From contig PHTZ01000001.1 in the NCBI GenBank assembly GCA_002813285.1, positions 4,215,501 to 4,279,500 of the forward strand: 64,000 nt of DNA, read 5' to 3'. Origin of the DNA: Flavobacteriaceae bacterium MAR_2009_75 (GTDB lineage Bacteria; Bacteroidota; Bacteroidia; Flavobacteriales; Flavobacteriaceae). The translations under genes and the position numbers were made by a program. The notes below the pieces were generated by a model, which was not told the DNA's origin, searched no databases, and was given only the letters and a program-made list of their open reading frames with translations. Shown here piece by piece: positions 44,482 through 53,612 of this stretch (positions within the stretch are counted from its first letter, which is position 1; each line of letters opens with the position of its first letter).

Positions 44482-44964
44482 TTACTTAATAAACTTTATG
44501 GTCAAAGGGTACTCAAAATACTGACCCTCGTTGGTTTTTATAGTTGCTAAAATGGTGTAAACCACGTTTACAATAAACAAAGCTGCTTTTATCAAACCCG
44601 CTAGGCTTAACGGGATCAGCCAAGTACCGAACTTGAAATTATCAGGGTCTATATTGATTGAAAAGTTGTTGTAATTAGATAGCTGGTCAAACCCGAAGAA
44701 ACCCAAATCGAATATGTCAGGAAAAAAACCTATTAAAAAAGGAATACTGATGGCTCCTAAAACTACGGAATAGAGTAGTAGGCTAATTTGAAAATTTAAC
44801 GCCTGTTTGCCATTATAGTCTACATAGCTGTATTCATTTTTATTGGCTGTCCATAAAACCAGGGGAATAATAAAATTACCGAACGGTATTACAAACTTCG
44901 AAAAGGTAGAAGCGTGTATCAAGGCCGATATATTTCTTTCGTGTTTGGTGAGTGTACTTTCCAT
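44482..44964 (-). CDS. DUF4870 membrane protein
   Basis: Small integral membrane protein of 160 residues of the DUF4870 (Tic20-like) family. It starts ERNISALIHASTFSKFVIPF, continues GNFIIPLVLWTANKNEYSYV and DYNGKQALNFQISLLLYSVV (the conserved GKQALNFQ motif) and has three to four hydrophobic segments. It lies 172 bp upstream of padR in the same direction, perhaps with its own transcript. The function is unknown. Confidence 0.85.
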   Translation of the reverse strand: MESTLTKHERNISALIHASTFSKFVIPFGNFIIPLVLWTANKNEYSYVDYNGKQALNFQISLLLYSVVLGAISIPFLIGFFPDIFDLGFFGFDQLSNYNNFSINIDPDNFKFGTWLIPLSLAGLIKAALFIVNVVYTILATIKTNEGQYFEYPLTIKFIK

Positions 44965-45096
44965 GACTTAGTAATTTCTTATGCAAATATATGGTTGAAA
45001 AAAGGTACTATGCAAAACAAAGTACTAAAATTTAAGAATTAATTAACATTATACACTTCGTTAATTTTATCTACTTTTACGCAAAACGATAGTATA

Positions 45097-45552
45097 ATGG
45101 CCGTTTTCGCAAGTAAATTCAATAAGTTCACTTTTTTCAAATTACCGGCTGCTTGGTGGACAGGTGTACGGGTAAAATCGATTTCTGACCAAAAATGTGT
45201 GGTAACCGTAAAGCACGGATGGCGAAATCAGAACCCTTTTAAATCTATGTTTTGGGCGGTACAAGGTATGGCCGCCGAGTTAAGTACTGGAGCCATGGTA
45301 ATAAATCAAATCCGACAAAGTGGAAAAAAAATAAGTATGTTGGTAGCCAATAACAACGCCAACTTTTCTAAGAAAGCAACGGGCAGAATTACGTTTACCT
45401 GTGAAGATGGGCATTTGATAAAGGAGGCTATCGAAAAAACAATAGCAACAGATGAGGGGCAAGCTTTTTGGATGAAGTCTGTTGGGGTCAACGAAGACGG
45501 GGTAGTGGTTTCTACGTTCAATTTTGAGTGGACGGTTCGAGTGAAAAAATAA
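45097..45552 (+). CDS. DUF4442 hotdog-fold protein
   Basis: Cytoplasmic 151-residue protein of the DUF4442 family, related to hotdog thioesterases (PaaI-like). It begins FASKFNKFTFFKLPAAWWTG and includes KSISDQKCVVTVKHGWRNQN, MFWAVQGMAAELSTGAMV and the late strands VSTFNFEWTVRVKK. No catalytic residues beyond the fold can be named with confidence. Divergent from the DUF4870 gene and 63 bp before the AIM24-like gene, which may share the transcript. Confidence 0.83.
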   Translation: MAVFASKFNKFTFFKLPAAWWTGVRVKSISDQKCVVTVKHGWRNQNPFKSMFWAVQGMAAELSTGAMVINQIRQSGKKISMLVANNNANFSKKATGRITFTCEDGHLIKEAIEKTIATDEGQAFWMKSVGVNEDGVVVSTFNFEWTVRVKK

Positions 45553-45615
45553 ATATATGTGTAACAAATTCGACTCCGTAGACAACTAATGAGCATCAAC
45601 AAAAAATAAATAGAT

Positions 45616-46413
45616 ATGAACGCACACGAAATAGACTATCAGATTTACGGGGAAGAAATGCAGTATGTAGAAATTGAGCTGGATCCTCAAGAAGCTGTGG
45701 TGGCCGAAGCTGGGAGTTTTATGATGATGGATTCCGACATTAAAATGGATACTATCTTTGGTGATGGCAGCAATCAAGACACAGGGGTTTTAGGTAAGAT
45801 TTTTTCCGCTGGAAAACGCATTCTAACCGGTGAGAGTCTTTTTATGACCGCTTTTTTGAATGTGGGCCAAGGTAAAAAGCAAGTAAGTTTTGCCTCACCA
45901 TACCCAGGTAAAATATTGCCTATCGACCTATCGGAGAAGCAAGGGAAGTTCATTTGCCAAAAAGATGCTTTTCTCTGTGCTGCCAAAGGGGTTTCCGTCG
46001 GTATTGAATTTTCTAAAAAGCTCGGTCGAGGTCTTTTTGGTGGAGAAGGTTTTATCATGCAGAAATTGGAAGGTGACGGAATGGCCTTCGTACATGCCGG
46101 AGGCACATTGGCAAAAAAAGTTTTGGCAGCCGGTGAAGTTCTAAAAGTTGATACCGGTTGTATCGTCGGTTTTTCGCAAACCGTAGATTATGATATAGAA
46201 TTTGTGGGGGGCATTAAAAACACCGTTTTCGGTGGCGAGGGACTCTTTTTTGCCACACTTCGTGGCCCCGGAACAGTGTATATTCAGTCATTGCCATTTA
46301 GTCGTTTGGCGGGTCGGGTTCTGGCTTCAATACCTCGTGGAGGAAAAGACAAAGGAGAAGGTAGTATTTTGGGTACACTAGGTGACATAGTAGGTGGCGA
46401 TAATAGGTTTTAA
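45616..46413 (+). CDS. AIM24/TIGR00266-family protein
   Basis: 265-residue protein of the conserved TIGR00266/AIM24 family, a compact beta-rich fold of unknown biochemical role. Typical segments: YVEIELDPQEAVVAEAGSF at the start, GKRILTGESLFMTAFLNVG, FICQKDAFLCAAKGVSVG, FIMQKLEGDGMAFVHAGGTL, VDTGCIVGFSQTVDYDIEFV and GPGTVYIQSLPFSRLAGRV. No signal peptide. Length is normal. Confidence 0.88.
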   Translation: MNAHEIDYQIYGEEMQYVEIELDPQEAVVAEAGSFMMMDSDIKMDTIFGDGSNQDTGVLGKIFSAGKRILTGESLFMTAFLNVGQGKKQVSFASPYPGKILPIDLSEKQGKFICQKDAFLCAAKGVSVGIEFSKKLGRGLFGGEGFIMQKLEGDGMAFVHAGGTLAKKVLAAGEVLKVDTGCIVGFSQTVDYDIEFVGGIKNTVFGGEGLFFATLRGPGTVYIQSLPFSRLAGRVLASIPRGGKDKGEGSILGTLGDIVGGDNRF

Positions 46414-46487
46414 CAGGGATAGAGGCAATTTAATAACAAAAAAAGTTTGGATTGTAATATGCTAATGGGCTAGATTTGACCAGATTA

Positions 46488-46495
46488 TACTTTTG
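46488..46495 (+). promoter_or_regulatory. Candidate -7 element before the CheY-like gene
   Basis: TACTTTTG is an exact TAnnTTTG match 23 bp before the ATG at 46519. No clear -33 element stands at the expected distance. Confidence 0.4.
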
Positions 46496-46518
46496 ATTTA
46501 GCACCCTAATTTGCCTGC

Positions 46519-46932
46519 ATGAAATCCGTAATGAATTCACAATTGGTCGTCTGGGTCATAGACGACGATTTTGTTTCCCTTTTTGCAACACGATATGGTA
46601 TTGAGCAATGGAATAAAAATTGCAAGGTAGTTGATTTTGATAGTGCTGAAACTGCCCTTAAAATTTTCTCCGATACGCTTGACAAAAGTGGCGAAAAGCC
46701 AGATATCATTCTTTTAGATTTGATAATGCCTATAATGGACGGATGGACTTTTCTATCTAAGTTCGAAAAAATGTACGGGAGCAAAACAAATACCGATATC
46801 TACATTCTTTCGGCCTTCACCAATTCTAAAGATAGAAAAAGAGCAAAAGAGCATCCTTCGGTCAAAGGTCATTTTGATAAACCACTTTCTAAAAATCTTT
46901 TAGAGGAGGTTTTTACAACTAACTATTCATAA
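46519..46932 (+). CDS. Single-domain response regulator (CheY-like)
   Basis: Receiver domain only, 137 residues: VVWVIDDDFVSLFATRYGIE (acidic cluster), ILLDLIMPIMDGWTFLSKFE (phosphorylated Asp), IYILSAFTNSKDRKRAKEH and HFDKPLSKNLL (Lys). There is no output domain, so it works by protein contact, as in many flavobacterial phosphorelays. No kinase is adjacent. A second ATG at codon 5 is a possible alternative start. Confidence 0.88.
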   Translation: MKSVMNSQLVVWVIDDDFVSLFATRYGIEQWNKNCKVVDFDSAETALKIFSDTLDKSGEKPDIILLDLIMPIMDGWTFLSKFEKMYGSKTNTDIYILSAFTNSKDRKRAKEHPSVKGHFDKPLSKNLLEEVFTTNYS

Positions 46933-47120
46933 TTTATAATACGTTGGCGGACCTCTGAGCTCGAGCACGATTAGTAAATTGTAATAACTCCGATACGAAA
47001 ATTTCTAGGGTCAATTTGATTACGTGTCTATACGCTCTTGTTAGTAGAAAATAATGAATTTCATGCTATGAATTAATTTCAAGTAGCCTACCTGAAAGGT
47101 TTTTGCCAAAATCTTATTTT

Positions 47121-47152
47121 TTTGTGGTCCGAGTGAATAATTCCTATCTTCG
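47121..47152 (+). promoter_or_regulatory. Bacteroidota-type promoter of the GMC oxidoreductase operon
   Basis: TTTG at 47121-47124 and TATCTTCG at 47145-47152, separated by 20 bp, close to the TTTG-N19-TAnnTTTG consensus. Transcription would start near 47159, just before the ATG at 47175, which supports that start over the in-frame TTG at 47103. Confidence 0.55.
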
Positions 47153-47174
47153 AGCGATAACAATTATAGTATTT

Positions 47175-48875
47175 ATGGCCAATTACAATATCGACGCAAA
47201 AAAAGAAACCACCTATGATGCCATTGTTATTGGCTCCGGCATAAGTGGGGGTTGGGCCGCAAAGGAACTGTGTGAAAAAGGACTCAAAACTTTGGTGCTT
47301 GAGCGAGGTAAGATAGTAGAGCATGTGGTAGATTACCCTACGATGAATTTGGATCCGTGGGATATGGATTATCGTGGTGGATTGACACCGGAACAAAAAA
47401 AGAAACACTACAAAAATATAAGGTCGGGCTGGGTCGGTCAAGACACCGAACATTTTTGGGCAGACGATGAAGCCAACCCTTATACAGAAGAGAAACCATT
47501 TCTTTGGCTTCGCGGTCATCAAATGGGTGGCAAGTCTTTATTATGGGGCAAACAAACCTACCGTTGGAGCGACCTAGATTTTGAGGCCAATGCTAAAGAT
47601 GGTCATGGGGTTGATTGGCCAATTCGGTATAAAGATATTGAGCCATGGTACACGTACGTAGAAAAATTTGCAGGTATTAGTGGAGAACCTTTGGGCTTGC
47701 CACAGCTTCCTGATAGTCACTTTTTACCTCCGATGGAGCTTAACTGCGTAGAGAAACATGTAAAAAGTAGAATCGAAAAGGACTTTCCGGGTAGAAATAT
47801 GATTATTGGCCGTGTAGCCCATCTAACGCAACCACACAATGGGCGAGGTCAGTGCCAGCATAGAAATAGATGTAGCCGCGGTTGCCCTTACGGAGCATAT
47901 TTTAGTAGTAATGCGGTGACCTTACCGGCGGCTAATGCTACGGGTAATCTTACGATTAGACCTCATTCTATTGTACAGTCTGTAATATATGATGATAAAA
48001 AAGGAAAGGCCACGGGAGTACGTATCATCGATGCGGAAACGAATGAAGATATCGAGTATTCAGCAAAAATTATTTTCGTAAACGCCTCTACACTTAGCAC
48101 CACTCAAATATTGATGAATTCGGTATCTGACCGATTTGAAAATGGGTTAGGTAACGATAGTGGTGAATTGGGTCATAATCTTATGGACCATACGTATCGC
48201 GTGGGTGCTACGGGTAAAGTAGATGGTTTTGATGATAAATATTATAAAGGAAGAAGACCTAACGGAATATACATTCCCCGATATGTAAATATCGACGAAA
48301 AGAGTAAATCGGATAAGTTCTTGAGAGGATTTGGTTATCAAGGAGGAGGCTATCGTGGCGGCAATGCTGCGAATATAGAATCTTTCGGTGCCGAGTATAA
48401 AGACAATATTCTTAAGCCCGGCCCATGGGAATTTTTCATAACCGGTTTTGCCGAATGTTTACCATACCACGATAACAAAATCTCATTGAACAAAGATGTT
48501 TTAGATAAATGGGGTCAGCCTACTTTATCGATCGATGCCGAATTCAAGGAAAACGAAAAGGCTTTGAACAAACAGATACAAGAAGATGCGGTACAAATGC
48601 TTGAAAAAGCCGGTCTAAAAGATATTCTTGGTTTCGACAACGAGCATCCCCCAGGTTATGGCGTTCACGAAATGGGTACAGCAAGAATGGGCCATGACCC
48701 AAAGACCTCGGTACTGAATAAATTTAATCAGGTACACGGCGCAGAAAATGTATTTGTGACCGATGGCGCTTCTATGACTTCGTCTTCATGTGTGAACCCT
48801 TCATTGACCTATATGGCGCTAACCGCTAGAGCAGTTGATCATGCAGTCTCAGAATCTAAGAAAAGAAACATTTAA
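47175..48875 (+). CDS. GMC-family FAD oxidoreductase
   Basis: About 566 residues from ATG 47175 (MANYNIDAKKETTYDAIVIG). The FAD site is VIGSGISGGWAAKELCEKG, followed by LKTLVLERGKIVEHV, WLRGHQMGGKSLLWGKQTYR, a Cys-rich RGQCQHRNRCSRGCPYGAYF, and the C-terminal HEMGTARMGHDPKTSVLN with FVTDGASMTSSSCVNPSLTY. These are hallmarks of the dehydrogenase-type GMC large subunits (gluconate 2-dehydrogenase-like). The small subunit follows after 3 bp. The Cys-rich loop could hold a cluster, as in some relatives. The electron acceptor and sugar or polyol substrate are unknown; no cytochrome subunit lies beside it. Confidence 0.92.
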   Translation: MANYNIDAKKETTYDAIVIGSGISGGWAAKELCEKGLKTLVLERGKIVEHVVDYPTMNLDPWDMDYRGGLTPEQKKKHYKNIRSGWVGQDTEHFWADDEANPYTEEKPFLWLRGHQMGGKSLLWGKQTYRWSDLDFEANAKDGHGVDWPIRYKDIEPWYTYVEKFAGISGEPLGLPQLPDSHFLPPMELNCVEKHVKSRIEKDFPGRNMIIGRVAHLTQPHNGRGQCQHRNRCSRGCPYGAYFSSNAVTLPAANATGNLTIRPHSIVQSVIYDDKKGKATGVRIIDAETNEDIEYSAKIIFVNASTLSTTQILMNSVSDRFENGLGNDSGELGHNLMDHTYRVGATGKVDGFDDKYYKGRRPNGIYIPRYVNIDEKSKSDKFLRGFGYQGGGYRGGNAANIESFGAEYKDNILKPGPWEFFITGFAECLPYHDNKISLNKDVLDKWGQPTLSIDAEFKENEKALNKQIQEDAVQMLEKAGLKDILGFDNEHPPGYGVHEMGTARMGHDPKTSVLNKFNQVHGAENVFVTDGASMTSSSCVNPSLTYMALTARAVDHAVSESKKRNI

Positions 48876-48878
48876 GTT

Positions 48879-49475
48879 ATGAACAGGAGAAAAGCATTAA
48901 AGCGCGCAGGATTGTTGGCTGGGGCTACAGTATTGACTCCATCTATATTTTCGTTATTACAATCATGTAAAAACGAACCAAGACTTGATTGGCAGCCCCA
49001 ATTTTTTACCGAAAAAGAGGCCACGACCGTTGCCGATCTGTTAGATATGATTCTGCCCAGAACAGAGACGCCAGGTGCACTAGACGTAAAAGCAGATATG
49101 TTCATAGATAAGGTTGTTGCCCATACCTACGATGAAAATGGGCAAGAGAACATTCGCAATCAAATCGCTGAATTCAATTCGAATTGCGTAGAAAATTTTG
49201 GAGGTGATTTTAGCAATCTTTCCGAAGAAAAAAAGATAGAGGTCTTAAAAGCGGCCGAAACCAGTTCAGGCAAATTTGGTCGAGGTGTTTGGGGCACCGG
49301 AGTGGGCCCGCAAGAACCAATCGGTTTTTATAGGTCTTTCAAATCGATGGCCATATGGGCCTATACCACATCTGAAGAAATTGGGGAAAAAGTATTGAGT
49401 TATGATCCTGTACCCGGCGGATACGAACCTTGTAAACCCGTTTCTGAAGTCGGAAACAAATGGAGCTTAGGCTGA
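48879..49475 (+). CDS. Gluconate 2-dehydrogenase subunit 3 family protein
   Basis: Small partner of the GMC oxidoreductase, 198 residues. It begins MNRRKALKRAGLLAGATVLT, a twin-Arg leader followed by a hydrophobic stretch and Cys in FSLLQSCKNEPR, so the pair may be exported folded by Tat or be lipid-anchored. The body has EKEATTVADLLDMILPRTET, ADMFIDKVVAHTYDENGQEN and the C-terminal YDPVPGGYEPCKPV typical of the family. Its start is 3 bp after the large subunit stop. Confidence 0.9.
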   Translation: MNRRKALKRAGLLAGATVLTPSIFSLLQSCKNEPRLDWQPQFFTEKEATTVADLLDMILPRTETPGALDVKADMFIDKVVAHTYDENGQENIRNQIAEFNSNCVENFGGDFSNLSEEKKIEVLKAAETSSGKFGRGVWGTGVGPQEPIGFYRSFKSMAIWAYTTSEEIGEKVLSYDPVPGGYEPCKPVSEVGNKWSLG

Positions 49476-49481
49476 TAGGAA

Positions 49482-51215
49482 CTATTTTTTTTTTGTATAA
49501 ACAACCTCACCATTAAAAATGGTCATGGCTATTTCAGTTTTTAAAAATTCATCTTCTGGAATAGTCATAATATCTTGATTGTATATGGTGAAGTCAGCAA
49601 GTTTCCCTGGGGTTATAGAACCCTTTATATGTTCTTCAAAAGCACCATAAGCTGCATCTATAGTGTATGACCGTAAGGCTTGTTCTCTGGTCATTTTTTG
49701 TGCTGGTTCGAAACCACCTTCAGGATAGCCCTTTAAAGTTTTTCGACTTATACTAGCGTACAAATTCGCTATGGGATTTAAAGGTTCTACCGGAACATCG
49801 GTACCGTTTACAATCGGAACACCACTTTTTAATAATGCTTGCCACATATAGGCTCCTTCTTTAATTCGTTTTTCTCCCAAACGGTCTATCGCCCAAGGTC
49901 GGTCTGAAGACATATGTATGGCTTGCATTGCAGGTATTACACCCAGTTCTGCAAAGCGTGGAATATCATCCGGATGTAAATGTTGCGCATGTTCTATACG
50001 GAAACGATGATCTTGAGATACTTCAGGTAGATCTTTAAATGCTGCTTCGTAACGATCAAGTATTTCGCGATTAGCGCGATCTCCAATAGCATGTGAACAA
50101 ACTTGAAAACCATTTTTCAATGCTTTTAATGCAGTTTTTTTTACCTCTGTCATAGGTAGTGTTTCATGACCAAAATGACCGTGTTGGTCAGAATATTCTT
50201 CTAATAGCCATGCACCTCGTGAACCCAAGGCCCCATCGCAATTTAATTTTATGGAACGTATTGTTAATAGATTGTCTGGATCTATCAAAGGACCTTTGTC
50301 ACCCCATTCATCTACAAGACCCATGTCTCTACCGGTTAACATAGCGTACATTCGAACATTCATTTTACCCTCAGATTTCATCTTTTCGTAAAAGGCAATG
50401 TTTTCTCTTCCGATACCTGCATCATGAAAACCAACGATTCCATTTTTATGGCATGCCGCTATGGCAAGCTCAAAAGCTTCAGTTATTTTTTCAGGGGTAT
50501 ACATGTCGTCGGGAATGTGCTTCCAAATTAAATCTGTAGCTGTCTCATTAAAAATGCCTGTAGGCCTTCCTAATTTATCTCGTATAATTTCACCGCCTTC
50601 TACTGCAGATTTGTCAATACCTTCTTTAGGTAAAACTTTGATATCGGCTATATCCATAGCCGCCTCGTTTGCAAAACCGGCATGGCCACTTACGTGACTT
50701 AAAAAGACGGGATTATCAGGTGAAACTGCACTTAATAAATCATGCGTTGGAAAACCTTTAACCATAATCTCTGGTTTTTCTGTCCATTTGCTTTGATGCC
50801 AACCGGCACCAATTATCCATTCTCCAGGTTTAACAGTTTTGACTTTTTCAGCTACAGCATCAATAATTTCTTGATAGCTGTTGGTATTCGTTAAATCGAG
50901 TTCTAGAGCACTAAAGCCTAATCCCATAAAGTGGCCATGACCTTCAATTAAACCAGGCGTCATGGTCTTGCCTTTTAAATCTAATACTTGTGTTTCTTCG
51001 TTTTTATACTTTTCGGCTTCTTGAAGACTGCCCGCAAACAGTATTGTACTGTCTTTTACAACTACGGCTTCTACTTTTGTTTGGGTTGAATCTACGGTAT
51101 ATATAGGGCCTCCGTGAATAAGAAGTGTTCCATTTTCTTGAGCTGAAGTAGAGCAAGAAATCAATGTAAATAAGATAAATAATAAACTTCTAAGAATAGC
51201 TTTTGGTTGGTTCAT
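49482..51215 (-). CDS. YtcJ-type amidohydrolase (lipoprotein)
   Basis: Exported metal-dependent amidohydrolase of 577 residues. Lipoprotein signal LFILFTLISCSTSAQ, N-terminal HGGPIYTVDSTQTKVEAVVV, metal-binding GLIEGHGHFMGLG, the middle VGFHDAGIGREN, SHAIGDRANREILDRYEAAF, and RIEHAQHLHPDDIPRFAE, and the Asp region VNGTDVPVEPLNP, typical of amidohydrolase family 3. Family members cleave amides, N-acyl amino acids or hydantoins. It converges with the gluconate dehydrogenase-like gene after 6 bp. Substrate unknown. Confidence 0.9.
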   Translation of the reverse strand: MNQPKAILRSLLFILFTLISCSTSAQENGTLLIHGGPIYTVDSTQTKVEAVVVKDSTILFAGSLQEAEKYKNEETQVLDLKGKTMTPGLIEGHGHFMGLGFSALELDLTNTNSYQEIIDAVAEKVKTVKPGEWIIGAGWHQSKWTEKPEIMVKGFPTHDLLSAVSPDNPVFLSHVSGHAGFANEAAMDIADIKVLPKEGIDKSAVEGGEIIRDKLGRPTGIFNETATDLIWKHIPDDMYTPEKITEAFELAIAACHKNGIVGFHDAGIGRENIAFYEKMKSEGKMNVRMYAMLTGRDMGLVDEWGDKGPLIDPDNLLTIRSIKLNCDGALGSRGAWLLEEYSDQHGHFGHETLPMTEVKKTALKALKNGFQVCSHAIGDRANREILDRYEAAFKDLPEVSQDHRFRIEHAQHLHPDDIPRFAELGVIPAMQAIHMSSDRPWAIDRLGEKRIKEGAYMWQALLKSGVPIVNGTDVPVEPLNPIANLYASISRKTLKGYPEGGFEPAQKMTREQALRSYTIDAAYGAFEEHIKGSITPGKLADFTIYNQDIMTIPEDEFLKTEIAMTIFNGEVVYTKKK

Positions 51216-51349
51216 TTGGCTGGTTTTAAGCGCTATAAGTTACACTATTTACTTTGTAATTGTGCGTGTTAAATTTTAATAAATAATTTAATATAAATAC
51301 GTGACAATTACTTATTGAATTCTATAGATGCAGTTTGTACCTTGGCTAT

Positions 51350-51934
51350 ATGAAGAATAATAGAATACGAAATATAAAAAAGAAGTTACTTTCTGACAAT
51401 TGGTATACACTTCATAAATTTTCGTTTGAATACCAAAAAGATGATGGCTCATGGGAAGAACAGCATCGAGAGGCATATGATCGTGGGAATGGAGCTGCAA
51501 TATTACTCTACAATAAGAAAAAGGGAACGGTGGTTCTTACCAAGCAATTTCGTATGCCAACCTATGTAAATGGCAACGATAACGGAATGATGATCGAGGT
51601 ATGCGCAGGGCTCTTAGATGGCTTGAACCCTGAAGAGTGCATTAAAAAAGAGGTGGAGGAAGAAACTGGTTATCAAATAGATAAGGTGCGAAAGGTTTTT
51701 GAGAGTTATATGTCGCCTGGTTCGGTAACTGAAATTCTCCATTTTTTCGTGGGAGAGTATGAGGAAAAAATGAAAGTGAACGATGGCGGAGGTGCAGAGG
51801 ATGAAACCGAAAACATTGAGGTTTTGGAACTAGATTTTCATACCGCTTTTGATATGATTCATACGGGTCAAATAAAAGATGCCAAATCAATTATGTTGTT
51901 GCAGCATGCCAAAGTAAATCGTCTCTTGGGTTGA
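51350..51934 (+). CDS. nudK: NUDIX hydrolase, GDP-mannose/ADP-sugar pyrophosphatase-like
   Basis: Cytoplasmic NUDIX enzyme of about 194 residues. ATG 51350 is chosen over TTG 51335, which adds five residues. The NUDIX box is CAGLLDGLNPEECIKKEVEE followed by ETGYQI, with all acidic ligands. The upstream EEQHREAYDRGNGAAILLYN and KQFRMPTYVNGNDNGMMIEV and the later SPGSVTEILHFFVGEYEEKM match NudK (GDP-mannose pyrophosphatase) closely. It has a Lys-rich N-terminus and converges with the D-Ala carboxypeptidase gene 17 bp away. Annotation as NudK is probable; ADP-ribose as substrate is an alternative. Confidence 0.8.
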   Translation: MKNNRIRNIKKKLLSDNWYTLHKFSFEYQKDDGSWEEQHREAYDRGNGAAILLYNKKKGTVVLTKQFRMPTYVNGNDNGMMIEVCAGLLDGLNPEECIKKEVEEETGYQIDKVRKVFESYMSPGSVTEILHFFVGEYEEKMKVNDGGGAEDETENIEVLELDFHTAFDMIHTGQIKDAKSIMLLQHAKVNRLLG

Positions 51935-51951
51935 ACATAGTTACACCTTAA

Positions 51952-53220
51952 CTAATACGTATCACGTACATTCTCTAAAATTTGTTGCATTCTTCTTTTT
52001 ACTTCGGAAGAAGAATCTCGAAAATGGTTGTTCATAAAGCTGAAAATCAGTGTTTTTCCAGATTTTGTGATTAGGTAACCACTCAGGCAATGGTTGTTGC
52101 TTAGACTGCCAGTTTTTGCATAAATATAGGGTTCCGGGTCTCCCGGGTACCATTTTTTCAGGGTACCGCTTACTCCACCCGCAGGGAAGAAGCTGAGCAA
52201 TCGTTCGCGGGAGATTTCGGTATACAGTTTGTCTAATACATGAACCAATCCTTCAGGAGTAATCAGATTATATCTAGAAAGACCTGATCCGTCTACCCAC
52301 CTAGGCGTTTGTTTTAACTCCTTTAAATAATTGTCTAAAATATGTTTTCGGGCTTTTTGACTGTTCAAGGTATCTGAGAGGGTTGAAGAGGCTAAAATCA
52401 GTAATTGCTCAGCTAAAAAATTATCACTTTTATGCATCATTCTTCTGAACACCGTATCGCTATTAATTCCATAGAAAGTATTTAACCTTCCCGAAGGCAT
52501 TTTATCGGTCAAAGCCATTTCCTTTTTTAATTCCTCTTCCAAAATATATTTTACGAGCTTTCGGCTGGTTCTAAAAGGTACCTCGAGCGTATCTTTTCGT
52601 GAAGTATCAAAATAGAAAATATTTTTTTCAGGCTCTCTGTTCTTTGAGGCATTGATGGGCACCACACTATCATTAAATATATGGGGAAGTATTTTTGTAG
52701 AGGGAGTTCTCTGTAAAGTTACTACGTTTCCGAAAATGGGCATCGCACTTCTTTCCGCTTGGTAATAGTACTGATAGTCGCCCCAAGACCAGCCAGGGCC
52801 TAATCTATCATCATCAAAATTGTTCAGGTACAATGTTATATTCGATTGAGCTTTGAGAAAATTCAAAGTCTTGGTATTATCGAACTGGGTGTGAAAAAGT
52901 GTGGGGTCTCCAGTACCTTGAATAAAGGTTTGATCACCTTGAAAAAGGTAGCGAAAAGCCGGAATACTGTCAGGTAGCATTTTGAGTGCTGTATATAGTG
53001 TAAGAATCTTGGTATTACTTGCGGGAGTGAAGTATTTGGAACTGTTGTGCGTGTATAAAGTGTCTTTAGTTGTCGGGTCATAGAGAAAAAATCCTGTAAA
53101 CTGGTTTTCGTAAAACTCTGATTTCAAGACAGAATCAGTAGATTTGATTAAAATTTTACTACTACTGGCACACCCAAATATAACAGAGGCCAACACTGCT
53201 AACAAGTAAATTTTTCTCAT
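51952..53220 (-). CDS. dacB: D-alanyl-D-alanine carboxypeptidase/endopeptidase, PBP4 type
   Basis: Periplasmic S13-family peptidase of 422 residues that trims or cuts peptidoglycan peptides. Lipoprotein signal LLAVLASVIFGCASSSKIL. Catalytic boxes: SNTK in YFTPASNTKILTLY, SDN in HKSDNFLAEQLL, and KTG in YIYAKTGSLSNNHC. An extra segment DFFFVTPASNTKI-like hydrophobic patch does not occur beyond these. The order and spacing are normal for the family. It converges with the NUDIX gene. A transpeptidase role is unlikely because of the S13 motif set. Confidence 0.92.
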   Translation of the reverse strand: MRKIYLLAVLASVIFGCASSSKILIKSTDSVLKSEFYENQFTGFFLYDPTTKDTLYTHNSSKYFTPASNTKILTLYTALKMLPDSIPAFRYLFQGDQTFIQGTGDPTLFHTQFDNTKTLNFLKAQSNITLYLNNFDDDRLGPGWSWGDYQYYYQAERSAMPIFGNVVTLQRTPSTKILPHIFNDSVVPINASKNREPEKNIFYFDTSRKDTLEVPFRTSRKLVKYILEEELKKEMALTDKMPSGRLNTFYGINSDTVFRRMMHKSDNFLAEQLLILASSTLSDTLNSQKARKHILDNYLKELKQTPRWVDGSGLSRYNLITPEGLVHVLDKLYTEISRERLLSFFPAGGVSGTLKKWYPGDPEPYIYAKTGSLSNNHCLSGYLITKSGKTLIFSFMNNHFRDSSSEVKRRMQQILENVRDTY

Positions 53221-53368
53221 TTTTTCGACGGATTACGCCCCTAAAATAGGGTATTTAACAGGAATTTAGCTAACTTTTAACAACGAACTAGCAATATAAA
53301 GAACGCAATCAGGTTAACTTTATGCTGAGTGAATAACGCTCATAGAACAATTAACTAAATATTGAAAT

Positions 53369-53566
53369 ATGGCAAAAGCTATGCTTGAGTACACTAAAAC
53401 TGTACTAAAAAAAGTTAGTTTCGATTCTAGACTGTTTTTGAAAGAACTTAAAAAAGCAGTGAACAATTTACTCCCCGATGAAATCGAAGAACTTAAACTC
53501 TGGTTACAACAATTTATAACAGATAAACCAGAGCTAAAACAAAGTTTGATTTATTTAAAGGCATAA
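53369..53566 (+). CDS. Small helical protein of 65 residues, function unknown
   Basis: Very short gene with ATG 53369 and a strong terminator right after its stop. The product is mainly amphipathic helix: MLEYTKTVLKKVSFDSRLFL and LLPDEIEELKLWLQQFI. The pattern AKAMLEYTKTVLKKVSFD is one I recall in many flavobacterial genomes, so I think the gene is real, but I know no function. The 5' region (53221-53368) holds no other gene. Confidence 0.7.
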   Translation: MAKAMLEYTKTVLKKVSFDSRLFLKELKKAVNNLLPDEIEELKLWLQQFITDKPELKQSLIYLKA

Positions 53567-53593
53567 AAAAAAGCCCTCTCCGGAGGGCTTTTT
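53565..53593. terminator. Bidirectional terminator between the 65-aa gene and oxyR
   Basis: Stem AAGCCCTC (53571-53578) with GAGGGCTT (53583-53590), loop TCCG, a run of A before and five T after. Confidence 0.9.
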
Positions 53594-53612
53594 CTTGCAT
53601 AGGTTTTTGATT

